NCBI GenBank assembly: GCA_016708825.1
Contig: JADJEZ010000007.1
Location: 124,001 to 188,000 of the forward strand
Reading direction: 5' to 3'
DNA from: Betaproteobacteria bacterium
Lineage (GTDB): Bacteria > Pseudomonadota > Gammaproteobacteria > Burkholderiales > Usitatibacteraceae
Length of the DNA stretch: 64,000 nucleotides
Under the pieces are notes generated by a model that did not search any database, was not told the DNA's origin, and was given only the letters and a program-made list of their open reading frames with translations. The translations under genes and the position numbers were made by a program. Every line of letters begins with the position of its first letter. Within the stretch, counting starts at the first letter, position 1. Below, one piece after another: positions 8,601 through 17,865 of the stretch.

Positions 8601-9653
8601 TCAACGCCGGATGCGGCGGCGCGCGAGGAAACGGAACGCGGTCTCCGTGGCGAGCACGACGATCGCGAACCGGATCACGTGCGCGGCGGTCACGAAAGCC
8701 ACGCCCACGCGCAGCACCTTCGCCGTGATCGCCATCTCGGCAATGCCGCCGGGGGCGCAGGCGAGCAGGATCGTGGCGGGTGCGGCGCCCACGGACCAGG
8801 CGAGCGCGAAGGCGAGGAGCGCGCAGAGGGCGAGCATGAAGGCGACCGTCGCGAGCACCGCGGCGACGAAGCGCGGCGCCTCGCGGAGGAATTCCTGCCG
8901 GAAGCGCGCGCCGAGGTTGCAGGCGAGCAGCACCTGCGCGGCGTTGGTCATCCACGGCGGAATGGAGGAAAACACCAGCCCGCCCGCGGTGAAGCCGATC
9001 GCGAGCACGAGCGGGCCCATCATGAAGGCGTTGGGCAGCCCCGTGCGGCGCCACGCGAAACCCGCGGCGACGGCAAGACCCGTGAGGAGCGCGAGCCCGC
9101 CCGCGTCGAAGGGCACCGCCACCGGGCGGTAGTCCTCGGTGCCCGCCTGGCCGAGGAGCGTGAGGGACACCGGCACGGCGCTGACCACCACGAGCAGCCG
9201 CAGCGAATGGGCGAGGGCCACGCGGTCCACGAGGGCGCCGTTGCGCTCCGCGAGGTTCGCCATCTCGGCCGCGCCGCCGATGGCGCAGGAAAAGAAGGCG
9301 GTCGCGTGGTCGACGCGCGCGGCACGCTCGAGGATCGCGCTCGCGGCCACGCCGATCAGGAAGACCCCGGTGGCCGCGGTGACGAGTGCCGGCGCGTGCG
9401 CCAGCACCTCGGCCGCGATCGCCGGGGTGAAGTAGAGGCCCAGCGCCAGGCCGATCACGAGCTGCCCAGTCTCCCGTCCGAAGGGTGGGGATTCGAGGTT
9501 CGCGCCGCTGAACTGGAAGACGGCCATGCCCAGGAGCGGCCCCAGCATCCAGGGAAGCGGCGTGCGAAGCCACGCGCACAGGGCGCCGCTCGCCACGCAT
9601 ACGGCGAGCCCGCCCGCCATCGCGGCGATCCTCGATCGGGTCATGGACCGCAT
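8601..9653 (-). CDS. AbrB-family (COG3180) polytopic membrane protein
   Basis: About 350 residues with ten or so hydrophobic segments in two similar halves. Each half contains a small-residue breaker: SCAIGGAAEMANLAERNGA in the first, LACAPGGIAEMAITAKVL in the second. This internal duplication with a (C/A)xGGxAEM motif is typical of the AbrB family, often mislabelled ammonia monooxygenase. It is thought to be a transporter or membrane regulator of unknown substrate. ATG 9653 or ATG 9644 are both possible starts and neither has a clear ribosome site. It is divergent from nuoA and separated from the sugar-acid genes by hairpin copy B. Confidence 0.75.
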   Translation of the reverse strand: MRSMTRSRIAAMAGGLAVCVASGALCAWLRTPLPWMLGPLLGMAVFQFSGANLESPPFGRETGQLVIGLALGLYFTPAIAAEVLAHAPALVTAATGVFLIGVAASAILERAARVDHATAFFSCAIGGAAEMANLAERNGALVDRVALAHSLRLLVVVSAVPVSLTLLGQAGTEDYRPVAVPFDAGGLALLTGLAVAAGFAWRRTGLPNAFMMGPLVLAIGFTAGGLVFSSIPPWMTNAAQVLLACNLGARFRQEFLREAPRFVAAVLATVAFMLALCALLAFALAWSVGAAPATILLACAPGGIAEMAITAKVLRVGVAFVTAAHVIRFAIVVLATETAFRFLARRRIRR

Positions 9654-9742
9654 GGTGCCGGGAACCCGGTGTGAGCGCACGGGCCAATCGGGGTTTTCCG
9701 GCATCCGGAGGACCGCGGGCCGAAACCGTGGGGTATGCGGGG

Positions 9743-9756
9743 TTGACGTGCATCAA
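9743..9756. promoter_or_regulatory. FNR/Anr-type box upstream of nuoA
   Basis: TTGAC-GTGC-ATCAA differs by one base from the FNR consensus TTGAT-N4-ATCAA. It lies 77 bases before the nuoA ATG in the gap shared with the divergent AbrB-type gene. Oxygen-dependent control of the nuo operon is inferred. No good sigma-70 -10 element is obvious downstream. Confidence 0.55.
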
Positions 9757-9833
9757 ACGAAGCATTGCCCCAAAGGCTAACCTCTGGGCAGACAGGAAAA
9801 CGGCTGGCTTCCGCGGCCGCAAACCCTCCCAAG

Positions 9834-10199
9834 ATGAACCCCTATGTAGTGTTCCTGCTGTACATGGCCGCGATCCTCGGCGTCGTGGCCATGATGCTGA
9901 TGTTGAACCGCATCCTGGGGCCCAAGCCGGTCGACACCGAGACCAAGCTCGAGCCCTTCGAGTGCGGCGCCACGCCCGTGGACACGCGAAACGTGAAGGC
10001 GGTGCCGATCAAGTACTACGCCGTGGCCATCATCTTCATCCTCTTCGACCTGGAGACGGTGTTCCTCTTCATCTGGGCGCTGGGCGCGCAGCCGCTCACC
10101 GGCTTCATGCTCTTCACCTTCTTCGTCTTCATGTTCCTGCTGGTGCTGATCGTGCTGTACGTCTACAAGGCGCGGCTCCTCGAGGCGGTGCGGCAATGA
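9834..10199 (+). CDS. nuoA: NADH-quinone oxidoreductase subunit A
   Basis: 121 residues, three transmembrane helices. The conserved loop EPFECGATPVD, the KYYAVAIIFILFDLETVFLF helix start and the C-terminal YVYKARLLEAV tail are diagnostic of NuoA, a small proton-channel-side membrane subunit of complex I. It is first of the 14-gene nuo operon, and nuoB overlaps its stop (ATGA). ATG 9834 is chosen over an upstream in-frame ATG at 9765 because it directly precedes the first membrane helix. Confidence 0.96.
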   Translation: MNPYVVFLLYMAAILGVVAMMLMLNRILGPKPVDTETKLEPFECGATPVDTRNVKAVPIKYYAVAIIFILFDLETVFLFIWALGAQPLTGFMLFTFFVFMFLLVLIVLYVYKARLLEAVRQ

Positions 10200-10720
10200 G
10201 CGCGCAGCCGCGCACCATCCCCATCCACCCCGAGGGCGGCGGCAAGAGCGCGGCCTTCGAATTCCTCTCCACCCGCAAGGACGAGCTGGTCGGCTGGGCG
10301 CGCAAGTTCTCCCTCTTTCCCTACCCGTTCGTCACCGCCTGCTGCGCCATGGAGTTCATGGCGGTGAGTTCCACCCCCTACGACACCGACCGCTTCGGGG
10401 CGGCGCTGCCGCGCTTCTCGCCGCGCCAGTCGGATCTCCTGATGGTGGTGGGCACGGTCACGCACAAGCAGGCGCCGGTACTCCTGAAGGTCTACGAGCA
10501 GATGTGCGAGCCGAAGTGGGTGATGGCCTTCGGCGTGTGCGCCACGAGCGGCGGCTTCTACCAGAACTACGCGGCACTCCCCGGCATCGACCGGGTGATT
10601 CCCGTGGACATCTACATACCCGGCTGCCCGCCGCGCCCCGAGACCGTGATCGACGGGATCATGCGGCTGCAGGACAAGATCGCGCGTGCGAAGCACCCGA
10701 TCATCACCAAGGATTTCTGA
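10196..10720 (+). CDS. nuoB: NADH-quinone oxidoreductase subunit B
   Basis: 174 residues. It carries the terminal N2 [4Fe-4S] cluster of complex I next to the quinone site. Ligands are visible as the tandem Cys49-Cys50 in FVTACCAMEFM, Cys115 in FGVCATSGGFYQ and Cys144 in YIPGCPPRPE. The ATG overlaps the nuoA stop. It is followed after four bases by nuoC. Confidence 0.97.
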   Translation: MSAQPRTIPIHPEGGGKSAAFEFLSTRKDELVGWARKFSLFPYPFVTACCAMEFMAVSSTPYDTDRFGAALPRFSPRQSDLLMVVGTVTHKQAPVLLKVYEQMCEPKWVMAFGVCATSGGFYQNYAALPGIDRVIPVDIYIPGCPPRPETVIDGIMRLQDKIARAKHPIITKDF

Positions 10721-10724
10721 AGCC

Positions 10725-11223
10725 ATGGGCGCCGAGGTTTTCGACCGGATCACCGCGAAGCTCGCGACAAGGGGAGGAGACCTGCGTCTCGCACGCCATC
10801 CTGGTCGTGAACCTGGCGCCGGGCGCGGTGGAGGCTGCCGCGCGCGCCCTCAAGGCAGAGTTCGCTTTCGACGTCTTCCTCGACGTGACGGCCGTGGACT
10901 GGCCCGGCCAGTCGCCGCGCTTCGAGGTGGTGTGGCACTTCTATTCGACCGAGCACAAGGTGCGCGTGCGCCTGAAGACCCGCGTGCCGGAATCCGCGCC
11001 CGCCGTCGTCTCCCTCACGCCGCTCTTCGGCTCGGCCGCCTTCATGGAGCGCGAGTGCCACGACATGTACGGCATCCGCTTCCGCGGCAATGCCGACCTG
11101 CGCCCGATCCTGCTCTACGAGGGCTTCGTGGGGCACCCGCTGCGCAAGGACTACCCGAAGGACCGCGAGCAGCCGCTCGTGCCGTACCGCGACTGGGTCG
11201 CCTCGGAAAGGGGAGGCGGCTGA
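10725..11223 (+). CDS. nuoC: NADH-quinone oxidoreductase subunit C (frameshifted near its 5' end)
   Basis: The 30-kDa subunit of the peripheral arm. The start MGAEVFDRITAKLATR is in one frame and the rest (CVSHAILVVNLAPG through WHFYSTEHKVRVRLKTRV and the signature ERECHDMYGIRFRGN...LRKDYP) in the next. One extra base in the GGGGAGGAG run at about 10770-10776 explains this. Corrected length is about 165 residues, at the short end for the family. The tail PLRKDYPKDREQPLVPYR precedes the stop at 11223, and nuoD begins two bases later. Confidence 0.9.
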
Positions 11224-11225
11224 CC

Positions 11226-12449
11226 ATGTCCACGGCCCCGCGCATCGCGAATCCCGTCCGCCCCGCGTTCGTCACCAGCGAGCGCGAGGACACGGTGATC
11301 GTGAGCATCGGCCCGTCGCACCCGGCCACCCACGGCACGATCCAGATCTTCGCGGAGCTGGACGGCGAGCGCATCATCCGCGCCGACGTGCACTGCGGCT
11401 ACCTGCACCGCGGCTTCGAGAAGGAGTGCGAGTCGCACACCTGGCACAACCTGATTCCCTACGTCGATCGCCTGAACTACTGCTCGGCGCTCATCAACGA
11501 CTTCACGTACTGCGACACGGTCGAGCGCCTGATGGGCGTGGAAATCACGCCGCGCGCGAAGTACCTGCGCACACTCCTTTCGGAGTACTCGCGCCTGGCG
11601 GATCACCTCACCTGCGTCGCCGCGGCCCTGATGGAACTGGGCGCGATGACCGCGTTCCTGTACCTGGTGATGATCCGCGACTACATGTACGAGCACCTGG
11701 CCGACCTCGCGGGTGCGCGCGTCACCTATTCCTACGGCCGCATCGGCGGGCTCGCGCGCGACCTGCCGCCGGGCTGGTTGAAGCGCCTGGAGGAGATCCT
11801 CGTGCAGTACGAGGAGTTCATCGGCCGCGTGCACGGCCTGGTGGACAGGAACCGCATCTTCATCGACCGCATGCGCGACGTGGGCGTGCTCACGACCGCC
11901 CAGGCGCTCGACTACGGCTACACCGGCCCGATGCTGCGCTCGACCGGCGCGCCGCGGGACCTGAGGAAGGACACACCCTACCTCGCCTACGCGGAGCTCG
12001 ACTTCGAGGTGCCCGTGGGCATCAAGGGCGACAACTACGACCGCTACTACGTGCGCATGTGCGAGATGGACGAGAGCGTGCACATGATCCGCCAGCTCGT
12101 GGACATGCTGCCGGAAGGACCCATCAACGTGGACGACCGGCGCTGCACCTTCCCCGAGAAGCCGCTCGTCTACGGCGAGATCGAGTCGCTCATCAACCAC
12201 TTCAAGCTGGTGATGGAGGGCCCTCGGGTGCCGGCGGGCGAGATCTACGTCGCGCACGAGGCCGCCAACGGGGAGCTGGGCTTCTACCTCGTCTCCACGG
12301 GCGAGGGCACGCCGTACAAGGTGCACGTGCGCGCGCCCAGCTTCGTGCACATGGGCGGGGCGGCAATGCTGCTCGAGGGCTACCAGCTCGCCGACCTCGT
12401 GCCGACCTTCGGCTCGATCAACATGATCGGCGGGGAGTGCGACCGGTGA
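11226..12449 (+). CDS. nuoD: NADH-quinone oxidoreductase subunit D
   Basis: 407 residues, the 49-kDa subunit that builds the quinone cavity with NuoB. Hallmarks are SIGPSHPATHGTIQI (quinone-proximal His), HCGYLHRGFEK, the central RLNYCSALINDFTYCDTVE and the C-terminal FGSINMIGGECDR. The GTG of nuoE overlaps its stop. Confidence 0.97.
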   Translation: MSTAPRIANPVRPAFVTSEREDTVIVSIGPSHPATHGTIQIFAELDGERIIRADVHCGYLHRGFEKECESHTWHNLIPYVDRLNYCSALINDFTYCDTVERLMGVEITPRAKYLRTLLSEYSRLADHLTCVAAALMELGAMTAFLYLVMIRDYMYEHLADLAGARVTYSYGRIGGLARDLPPGWLKRLEEILVQYEEFIGRVHGLVDRNRIFIDRMRDVGVLTTAQALDYGYTGPMLRSTGAPRDLRKDTPYLAYAELDFEVPVGIKGDNYDRYYVRMCEMDESVHMIRQLVDMLPEGPINVDDRRCTFPEKPLVYGEIESLINHFKLVMEGPRVPAGEIYVAHEAANGELGFYLVSTGEGTPYKVHVRAPSFVHMGGAAMLLEGYQLADLVPTFGSINMIGGECDR

Positions 12450-12910
12450 AGCACCTGATCCCCGAGTTCGAGCAGATGAAGCGGCGCTACCCCGAGGGCT
12501 TCGAGGCCTCGCTCGTGCTGCCCTGCCTGCGCCGCATCCAGGAAGACCGCGGTTTCGTCGCCGAGGAAGACATCCTCGGCGTCGTGGAGTACCTGAAGGT
12601 CGCGCGCATCCAGGTCGAGGAGGTGCTCTCCTACTACACGATGCTGCGCAGGAAGCCCGTGGGCCGCTGGCACCTGCAGGCCTGCCGCAACATCGCCTGC
12701 TCCATGCGCGGCTGCGACGGACTCGTCGGCCACCTCGTGGAGAAGCTCGGCATCCAGCCCGGCGAGACGACCGCCGACGGGCGCTTCACGCTCTCCACCG
12801 TCGAGTGCCTGGGCTCCTGCGGCACGGCTCCGGTGGTGATGGTGAACGAGGCCTACCACGAGGACATGGACGCCGCGAAGCTGGACCAGCTGATCGAGGG
12901 GTTGCGCTAG
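12446..12910 (+). CDS. nuoE: NADH-quinone oxidoreductase subunit E
   Basis: 154 residues, the 24-kDa thioredoxin-like subunit holding the N1a [2Fe-2S] cluster. Ligand cysteines fall in LQACRNIACSMRGCDGL and VECLGSCGTAPV. The N-terminal helical part has the usual YSYYT-like EEVLSYYTMLRRKP. The start is GTG 12446 overlapping the nuoD stop; nuoF begins one base after its stop. Confidence 0.95.
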   Translation: MKHLIPEFEQMKRRYPEGFEASLVLPCLRRIQEDRGFVAEEDILGVVEYLKVARIQVEEVLSYYTMLRRKPVGRWHLQACRNIACSMRGCDGLVGHLVEKLGIQPGETTADGRFTLSTVECLGSCGTAPVVMVNEAYHEDMDAAKLDQLIEGLR

Positions 12911-12911
12911 C

Positions 12912-14204
12912 ATGCCCGGCCGCCAGCTCCTCATGGATTTCGAGGTGACGCCCACCTCGCACACGCTCGAGGCCTACCGCGCGCGCGGCGGCTACGCCAC
13001 GCTCGAGAAGGCGCTGAGGACCATGCAGCCGGTGGACGTGACCAAGGAAGTCACCGCCTCCGGCCTCCTGGGCCACGGCGGCGCGGCCTTCCCCGTCGGG
13101 CGCAAGTGGTCGGTGATGAAGCCGGGAGACGACCAGCCGCACTACCTGTGCGCCAACGCCGACGAGGGCGAGCCCGGCACCTTCAAGGACCGCTGGATCC
13201 TCGAGCACGCGCCGCACCTCCTGGTGGAATCGATGCTGATCGCCTCCTACGCGCTCGACGTGAGGCACTCCTTCGTCTACATCCGCGGGGAGTTCGACCT
13301 GCCGTGGCGCCGCATCCAGGGCGCGATCGACGAGGCCTACGCGGCCGGGCTCCTCGGCGCCAAGCTCTTCGACACCGGGTTCATGCTCGACATCGTGGTT
13401 TACCGGGGCGCCGGCTCCTACGTCTGCGGCGAGGCCTCCGGGCTCATCACCTCGATCGAGGGCAGGAAGCCCTACCCGAGGAACCGCCCCCCGCGCCTCA
13501 CGGTGAGGGGCCTCTACCAGAAGCCCACGGTCATCAACAACGTCGAGACGCTCGCCAACGTGACCGGCATCATCCGCGACGGCGCGGAAGCCTTCCGCAA
13601 GGTGGGCACCGCCAAGAGCCCGGGCACGCAGCTCGTGTCCATCTCCGGCCACATCGCGAAGCCGGGCGTCTACGAGGTCGAGTACGGCTATCCTTGGGCG
13701 CGGTTCCTCGACGTGGACTGCGGCGGCCTGCTCCACGGCGCGAAGCTGAAGTGCGTGATCCCCGGCGGCATCTCCACCAAGGTGCTCACGCGCGCCGAGA
13801 TCGAGCCGCTCATGCTCTCCCACGAATCCGTGAACCCCGCCGGCTCCTCGCTCGGCTCCGGCGGCATGATCGCCATCGCCGAGGGCACCTGCATGGTGCG
13901 CCTGCTCCAGGTGCTGCTGCGCTTCTACCACCACGAGTCCTGCGGCCAGTGCACGCCCTGCCGCGACGGCATGGGGTGGATGCACCGGATCATCGACCGC
14001 ATCGTCGCCGGCAAGGGCGTGGCCGAGGACATCGACCGCCTCTACGCCATCTCGGAGGCGAACGACGGCACCACGATCTGCGGCATGGGCGACGCGGCGG
14101 GCTACGCCACCATCGGGATACTGAACAAGTACCGCGACGAGTTCGAGCACTTCATCACCCACGGCAGCTCGAAGTGCGACGGGAGGCTCGAATGCCTCGC
14201 CTGA
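12912..14204 (+). CDS. nuoF: NADH-quinone oxidoreductase subunit F
   Basis: 430 residues, the 51-kDa NADH- and FMN-binding subunit. The glycine-rich loop is GLLGHGGAAFPVGRKW (about 51-66), where many NuoF proteins have GLRGRGGAGFPTGLKW. The acidic NADEGEPGTFKDR loop and the N3 cluster motif HESCGQCTPCRDG are intact. Thus NADH oxidation is expected, but the FMN/NADH loop is divergent at several positions. The end (SKCDGRLECLA) overlaps the nuoG start. Confidence 0.93.
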   Translation: MPGRQLLMDFEVTPTSHTLEAYRARGGYATLEKALRTMQPVDVTKEVTASGLLGHGGAAFPVGRKWSVMKPGDDQPHYLCANADEGEPGTFKDRWILEHAPHLLVESMLIASYALDVRHSFVYIRGEFDLPWRRIQGAIDEAYAAGLLGAKLFDTGFMLDIVVYRGAGSYVCGEASGLITSIEGRKPYPRNRPPRLTVRGLYQKPTVINNVETLANVTGIIRDGAEAFRKVGTAKSPGTQLVSISGHIAKPGVYEVEYGYPWARFLDVDCGGLLHGAKLKCVIPGGISTKVLTRAEIEPLMLSHESVNPAGSSLGSGGMIAIAEGTCMVRLLQVLLRFYHHESCGQCTPCRDGMGWMHRIIDRIVAGKGVAEDIDRLYAISEANDGTTICGMGDAAGYATIGILNKYRDEFEHFITHGSSKCDGRLECLA

Positions 14205-15633
14205 CCATCGACGGGCGCGAGATCGAGGCGCCGGCCGGCCAGACCGTCATGGAGGCGGCGCGGGCCGCAGGCATCTTCATCCCCTACTTCTGCTGGCACC
14301 CGCAGCTCTCGGTGCCGGGCAACTGCCGCATCTGCGTGGTGGGTGTGGAGGACAAGGGCGGGGAGTGGATCGAGATCGCCTGCAACATGCCCGTCTCCGA
14401 GGGCATGGTCGTGCACACCAACTCCGAGGGCGTGAAGAAGCGCCGCAAGGACACGCTCCAGTTCATCACGCTGAACCACCCGGTCGACTGCGGCATCTGC
14501 GACAAGGCGGGCGAGTGCACGCTGCAGGACTACCACTACGAATACAACGGCAGCCGCAGCCTCTCGCGCGACGCGAAGAACCACGAGACCAAGCACCACG
14601 ACCTCTCGCCGCGGATCGTGCTCGACAACGAGCGCTGCATCCAGTGCACGAGGTGCGTGCGCTTCACGCGCGAGGTCTCGAAGTCCAACGGCCTGGGCAT
14701 GCAGAATCGCGCCGACCACTCGCTGGTGCGCGCGGTCGAGGACGGCTCCTTCGCATCCGACCCGTATTCCGACAACGTGATCGACATCTGTCCGGTGGGG
14801 GCGTTGCTTTCGCGCTCGTTCCTGCACAAGGCGCGCGTCTGGTACCTGAAGCCCACGGCCTCGGTCTGCCCCGGCTGCTCGCGCGGCTGCACGGTGAACC
14901 TCTGGCACCGCCGCGACGAATGGCGGCTGCGGGCCCCGGCATGCGCGCCCAGAACGAATCGATCGACCGCGTCACACCCCTGGAGAACCCGGCCGTGAAC
15001 GGCCCGTGGATCTGCAACAAGGCGCGCGACCTCGCGAAGGTCTTCGGCCGCGCCCGCGCGGAAGTGGCGATGCTCCGGGGCCGCCCCGCGGATCTGCACG
15101 GCGCCATCGCCAGGGCGCGCTCGCTGATCGCGACGGCGAAGAAGCCGTTCGCCCTGGTCTCGAGCTGGGGCTCCAACGAGGAACTCGCGGCCTTCCAGGC
15201 GGCCTTCGGCGACCGCCTGCCCGCGCGGGTCAAGGCGGACCACGTGCCCGAGCCCGGCGAGGTGGTCGAGGACGCGATCCTGATCCGCGCCGACAAGAAC
15301 CCCAACACCGCCGGCGCGCGCGCGCTCTTCGGCGACGCGCCGCCCGACATCCCGCAGGACGCGGACGTGGTCCTGGTCTGGGGCGAGGGCCTGGACTTCG
15401 GCAAGATCCCGCAGGGCACCGCCATCGTCTATCTCAACGCCTGGCTGCAGCCGGAGAACGGGCACGCGGACGTGTTCATCCCGCTCTCCATCCAGACCGA
15501 GCGCAGCGGGCACTACACGAACTTCGAAGGTGTCACGAGTGCGTTCTCGAAGTGCTTCGCGAAGCAGCCCTGGGCAGCGGACGCGGAGACCCTCTTCGCG
15601 GCGCTCGCGGGCAAGGCCGGAGGCGGCGAATGA
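14192..15633 (+). CDS. nuoG: NADH-quinone oxidoreductase subunit G, short form (frameshifted)
   Basis: The N-terminal half is canonical. It has a [2Fe-2S] ferredoxin (FIPYFCWHPQLSVPGNCRICVV), the His-Cys cluster region (DCGICDKAGECTLQDYHYEY), a 2x[4Fe-4S]-like part (RCIQCTRCVRFTREV, NVIDICPVGALL) and the extra cluster in CPGCSRGCTVNLW. The frame shifts at about 14930-14940 (one base missing or two extra), then continues with AQNESIDRVTPLENPAVNGPWICNK. The whole protein is only ~480 residues. The C-terminal molybdopterin-oxidoreductase-like region is reduced to a ~200-residue remnant (VVLVWGEGLDF...ADVFIPLSIQTERSGHYTN), whereas many NuoG proteins are 700-900 residues. Confidence 0.9.
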
Positions 15634-16769
15634 TCGCGGATCTCGTCATCTCGCTGGTCTTCATCGGCTACGCGATCAGCGTGCTGATGGGCTTCGGCAC
15701 GATCCTCACCTGGGTCGAGCGCAAGCAGGCGGCGGTGATGTCCGACCGCATCGGCGCCAACCGCGCCTACATCCGCATCCCCTTCACGAAGGTGAAGCTG
15801 GTGTGGTGGGGGCTCTTCCACGGCATGGCCGACGGCCTGAAGATGCTCCTGAAGGAGGACTTCAAGCCGCGCACCTACGACTGGTACGCCTACGCGGTGG
15901 CGCCCTGGGTGGTGTTCACGCCCGTGCTCCTCGTCTTCGCGGTGATACCCTTCGGCGGCACGCTCACGCCCGCGGCCCTCTGGGCGCCGCTCGGCGAGTG
16001 GTTCGGCGACAAGAGCTACCCGATGCAGATCGCCACGCTCGATGCGGGGCTCCTCATCGTCTTCGCCTTCAGCGGGCTCACCATCATCGGCGCGATGCTC
16101 GCCGGGTGGTCGTCGTCGAACAAGTTCTCCCTCCTGGGGGCGCTCCGGGCGGGCTCCCAGATGATCTCCTACGAGCTGGTGCTCGGCCTCACCGTGCTGG
16201 GGCTGATCCTCATCTACGGCACGGTGGATCTCGACTCCATGGTCCGCAAGCAGTCGGGCACGGTGCTCGGGGTGCTGCCGGCCTGGGGCATCGTCTACCA
16301 GCCCTTCGCCGCGATCCTCTTCCTCACCGCCGCGATCGCGGAGAACAAGCGCATCCCCTTCGACCTGCCCGAGGCGGAGAGCGAGCTGATCGCGGGCTAC
16401 TTCACCGAGTACAGCGCCATGAAGATGGGCCTCTTCATGTTCGCGGAGTTCATCGAGATCGCGGTCATCGGCGCGCTCTTCACCACGCTCTTCCTCGGCG
16501 GCTACAACCTGCCCTTCATGTCGGACGCGGGCTTCGCCTTCCCGGGCGGGGCGGCGGTGGCGATGCCGCACGGGGCGGTGGTCGTCACGCAGCTCGCGAC
16601 CTTCCTCGCCAAGGTCTTCGTCGTGTGCAGCTTCCAGATCCTCATCCGCTGGACGCTGCCGCGCTTCCGCTACGACCAGGTGCTCACGTTCGCCTGGAAG
16701 TTCATGCTCCCGCTCGCGATCGCGAACCTCTGCGTGACCGCGGTCGCCGTCTGGTGGATACGCGCATGA
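15630..16769 (+). CDS. nuoH: NADH-quinone oxidoreductase subunit H
   Basis: 379 residues with eight or so membrane helices. It joins the peripheral arm to the membrane arm and forms part of the quinone channel. Signatures are TWVERKQAAVMSDRIGANRA near the N-terminus and AENKRIPFDLPEAESELIAG in the middle. An unusually long insert (about residues 100-130, PLGEWFGDKSYPMQ) is present. The ATG overlaps the nuoG stop, and nuoI overlaps its 3' end. Confidence 0.96.
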   Translation: MIADLVISLVFIGYAISVLMGFGTILTWVERKQAAVMSDRIGANRAYIRIPFTKVKLVWWGLFHGMADGLKMLLKEDFKPRTYDWYAYAVAPWVVFTPVLLVFAVIPFGGTLTPAALWAPLGEWFGDKSYPMQIATLDAGLLIVFAFSGLTIIGAMLAGWSSSNKFSLLGALRAGSQMISYELVLGLTVLGLILIYGTVDLDSMVRKQSGTVLGVLPAWGIVYQPFAAILFLTAAIAENKRIPFDLPEAESELIAGYFTEYSAMKMGLFMFAEFIEIAVIGALFTTLFLGGYNLPFMSDAGFAFPGGAAVAMPHGAVVVTQLATFLAKVFVVCSFQILIRWTLPRFRYDQVLTFAWKFMLPLAIANLCVTAVAVWWIRA

Positions 16770-17338
16770 GCCGCAAGCCCCACGTGCGCAAGCGCTACTG
16801 GAACGAGCCGGTGATGGGCTGGTGGGAGCGCGCCTACCTTCCCGAGATCCTGCGCGGGCTGGCCATCACGGGCGGCGTGTTCGTGCGCAACATGCTCAAG
16901 TGGATGACCGGCCGCAAGGGCGCGCTCACCACCTACTACCCCGAGGAGACGCGCTGGGACTACGCCGCCGGCAACCGCGGCAAGCACGTCCTCACGCGGC
17001 GCCCCGACGGCTCGCCGCAGTGCATCGCGTGCAACATGTGCGCGACGGTGTGCCCGGCCAAGGTGATCGAGATCGAGGCCGCGTTCGACCCTTCCGACAG
17101 CGCGCACCCGAAGTACCCGGTGCGCTTCGAGATCGACTACTCGCGCTGCGTCTTCTGCGGGCTGTGCGTGGAAGCCTGCCCGGAGGACGCGATCCGCATG
17201 GCCAAGGAAGTGCCCGACCTGCCCGCCGACGACCGCTGGACGATGTGGCTCGGCAAGTCGGAGCTGCTCGACTGGCAGCCCCAGGCCGACGTGGCCAAGC
17301 CCTACCCGCCGCGCGCAAGGACCGGAGACGGCGCATGA
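16766..17338 (+). CDS. nuoI: NADH-quinone oxidoreductase subunit I
   Basis: 190 residues, the 23-kDa ferredoxin subunit carrying clusters N6a and N6b. Two [4Fe-4S] motifs are seen: CIACNMCATVCPAKVIEIE and CVFCGLCVEACPEDAIRM. It has a longer N-terminus than usual (MSRKPHVRKRYWNEPVMGWWERAY), which includes an amphipathic stretch. It overlaps nuoH and nuoJ by four bases each. Confidence 0.96.
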   Translation: MSRKPHVRKRYWNEPVMGWWERAYLPEILRGLAITGGVFVRNMLKWMTGRKGALTTYYPEETRWDYAAGNRGKHVLTRRPDGSPQCIACNMCATVCPAKVIEIEAAFDPSDSAHPKYPVRFEIDYSRCVFCGLCVEACPEDAIRMAKEVPDLPADDRWTMWLGKSELLDWQPQADVAKPYPPRARTGDGA

Positions 17339-17865
17339 TCCACGACTTTCTCGCCCACCTCGAAACGCTCCTCCTCTGGGGCTTCGCCGGCTGCGCCTTC
17401 GTGAGCGCCTCCCTGATGCTGGTGCTGCGCCAGCCGATGCGCGTGGCCATGGCACTCGTCTCCTGCATGGTGTTCCTGGGCGGCGTGTACGGGCTGCTCG
17501 GCGTGCACTTCATCGCCGCCTTCCAGGTGCTCATCTACGTTGGCGCGGTGATGGTGTTCATGGTCTACGCGATCATGCTGCTCGACCCGCGCGACGAAAG
17601 CGCCACCGCCAAGTACTCGAAGCTGCTGTGGCCCGGGATCATCGGCTTCGCGCTGCTGGCCGAAGCGCTCGCCGTGGGCTACTGGAACGACCTGCCGCAC
17701 GCCCCGCGCGGCGCCCTGGGCGAGCCCTTCGACATCGCGCGCTTCTCGACCGCGTTCCTCACCGAATACTGGCTGCACTTCGAGCTCACCTCGGTGCTGC
17801 TGCTCGCGGCGGTGGTCGCGGCCCTCGCGGTGATCAAGGAGAACCGGAGGCACGAACGTGGATAA
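17335..17865 (+). CDS. nuoJ: NADH-quinone oxidoreductase subunit J
   Basis: 176 residues, five membrane helices. The conserved segment LLGVHFIAAFQVLIYVGAVMVFMVYAIML is the NuoJ signature helix with the pi-bulge. The nuoK GTG lies eight bases inside its 3' end. Confidence 0.95.
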   Translation: MIHDFLAHLETLLLWGFAGCAFVSASLMLVLRQPMRVAMALVSCMVFLGGVYGLLGVHFIAAFQVLIYVGAVMVFMVYAIMLLDPRDESATAKYSKLLWPGIIGFALLAEALAVGYWNDLPHAPRGALGEPFDIARFSTAFLTEYWLHFELTSVLLLAAVVAALAVIKENRRHERG

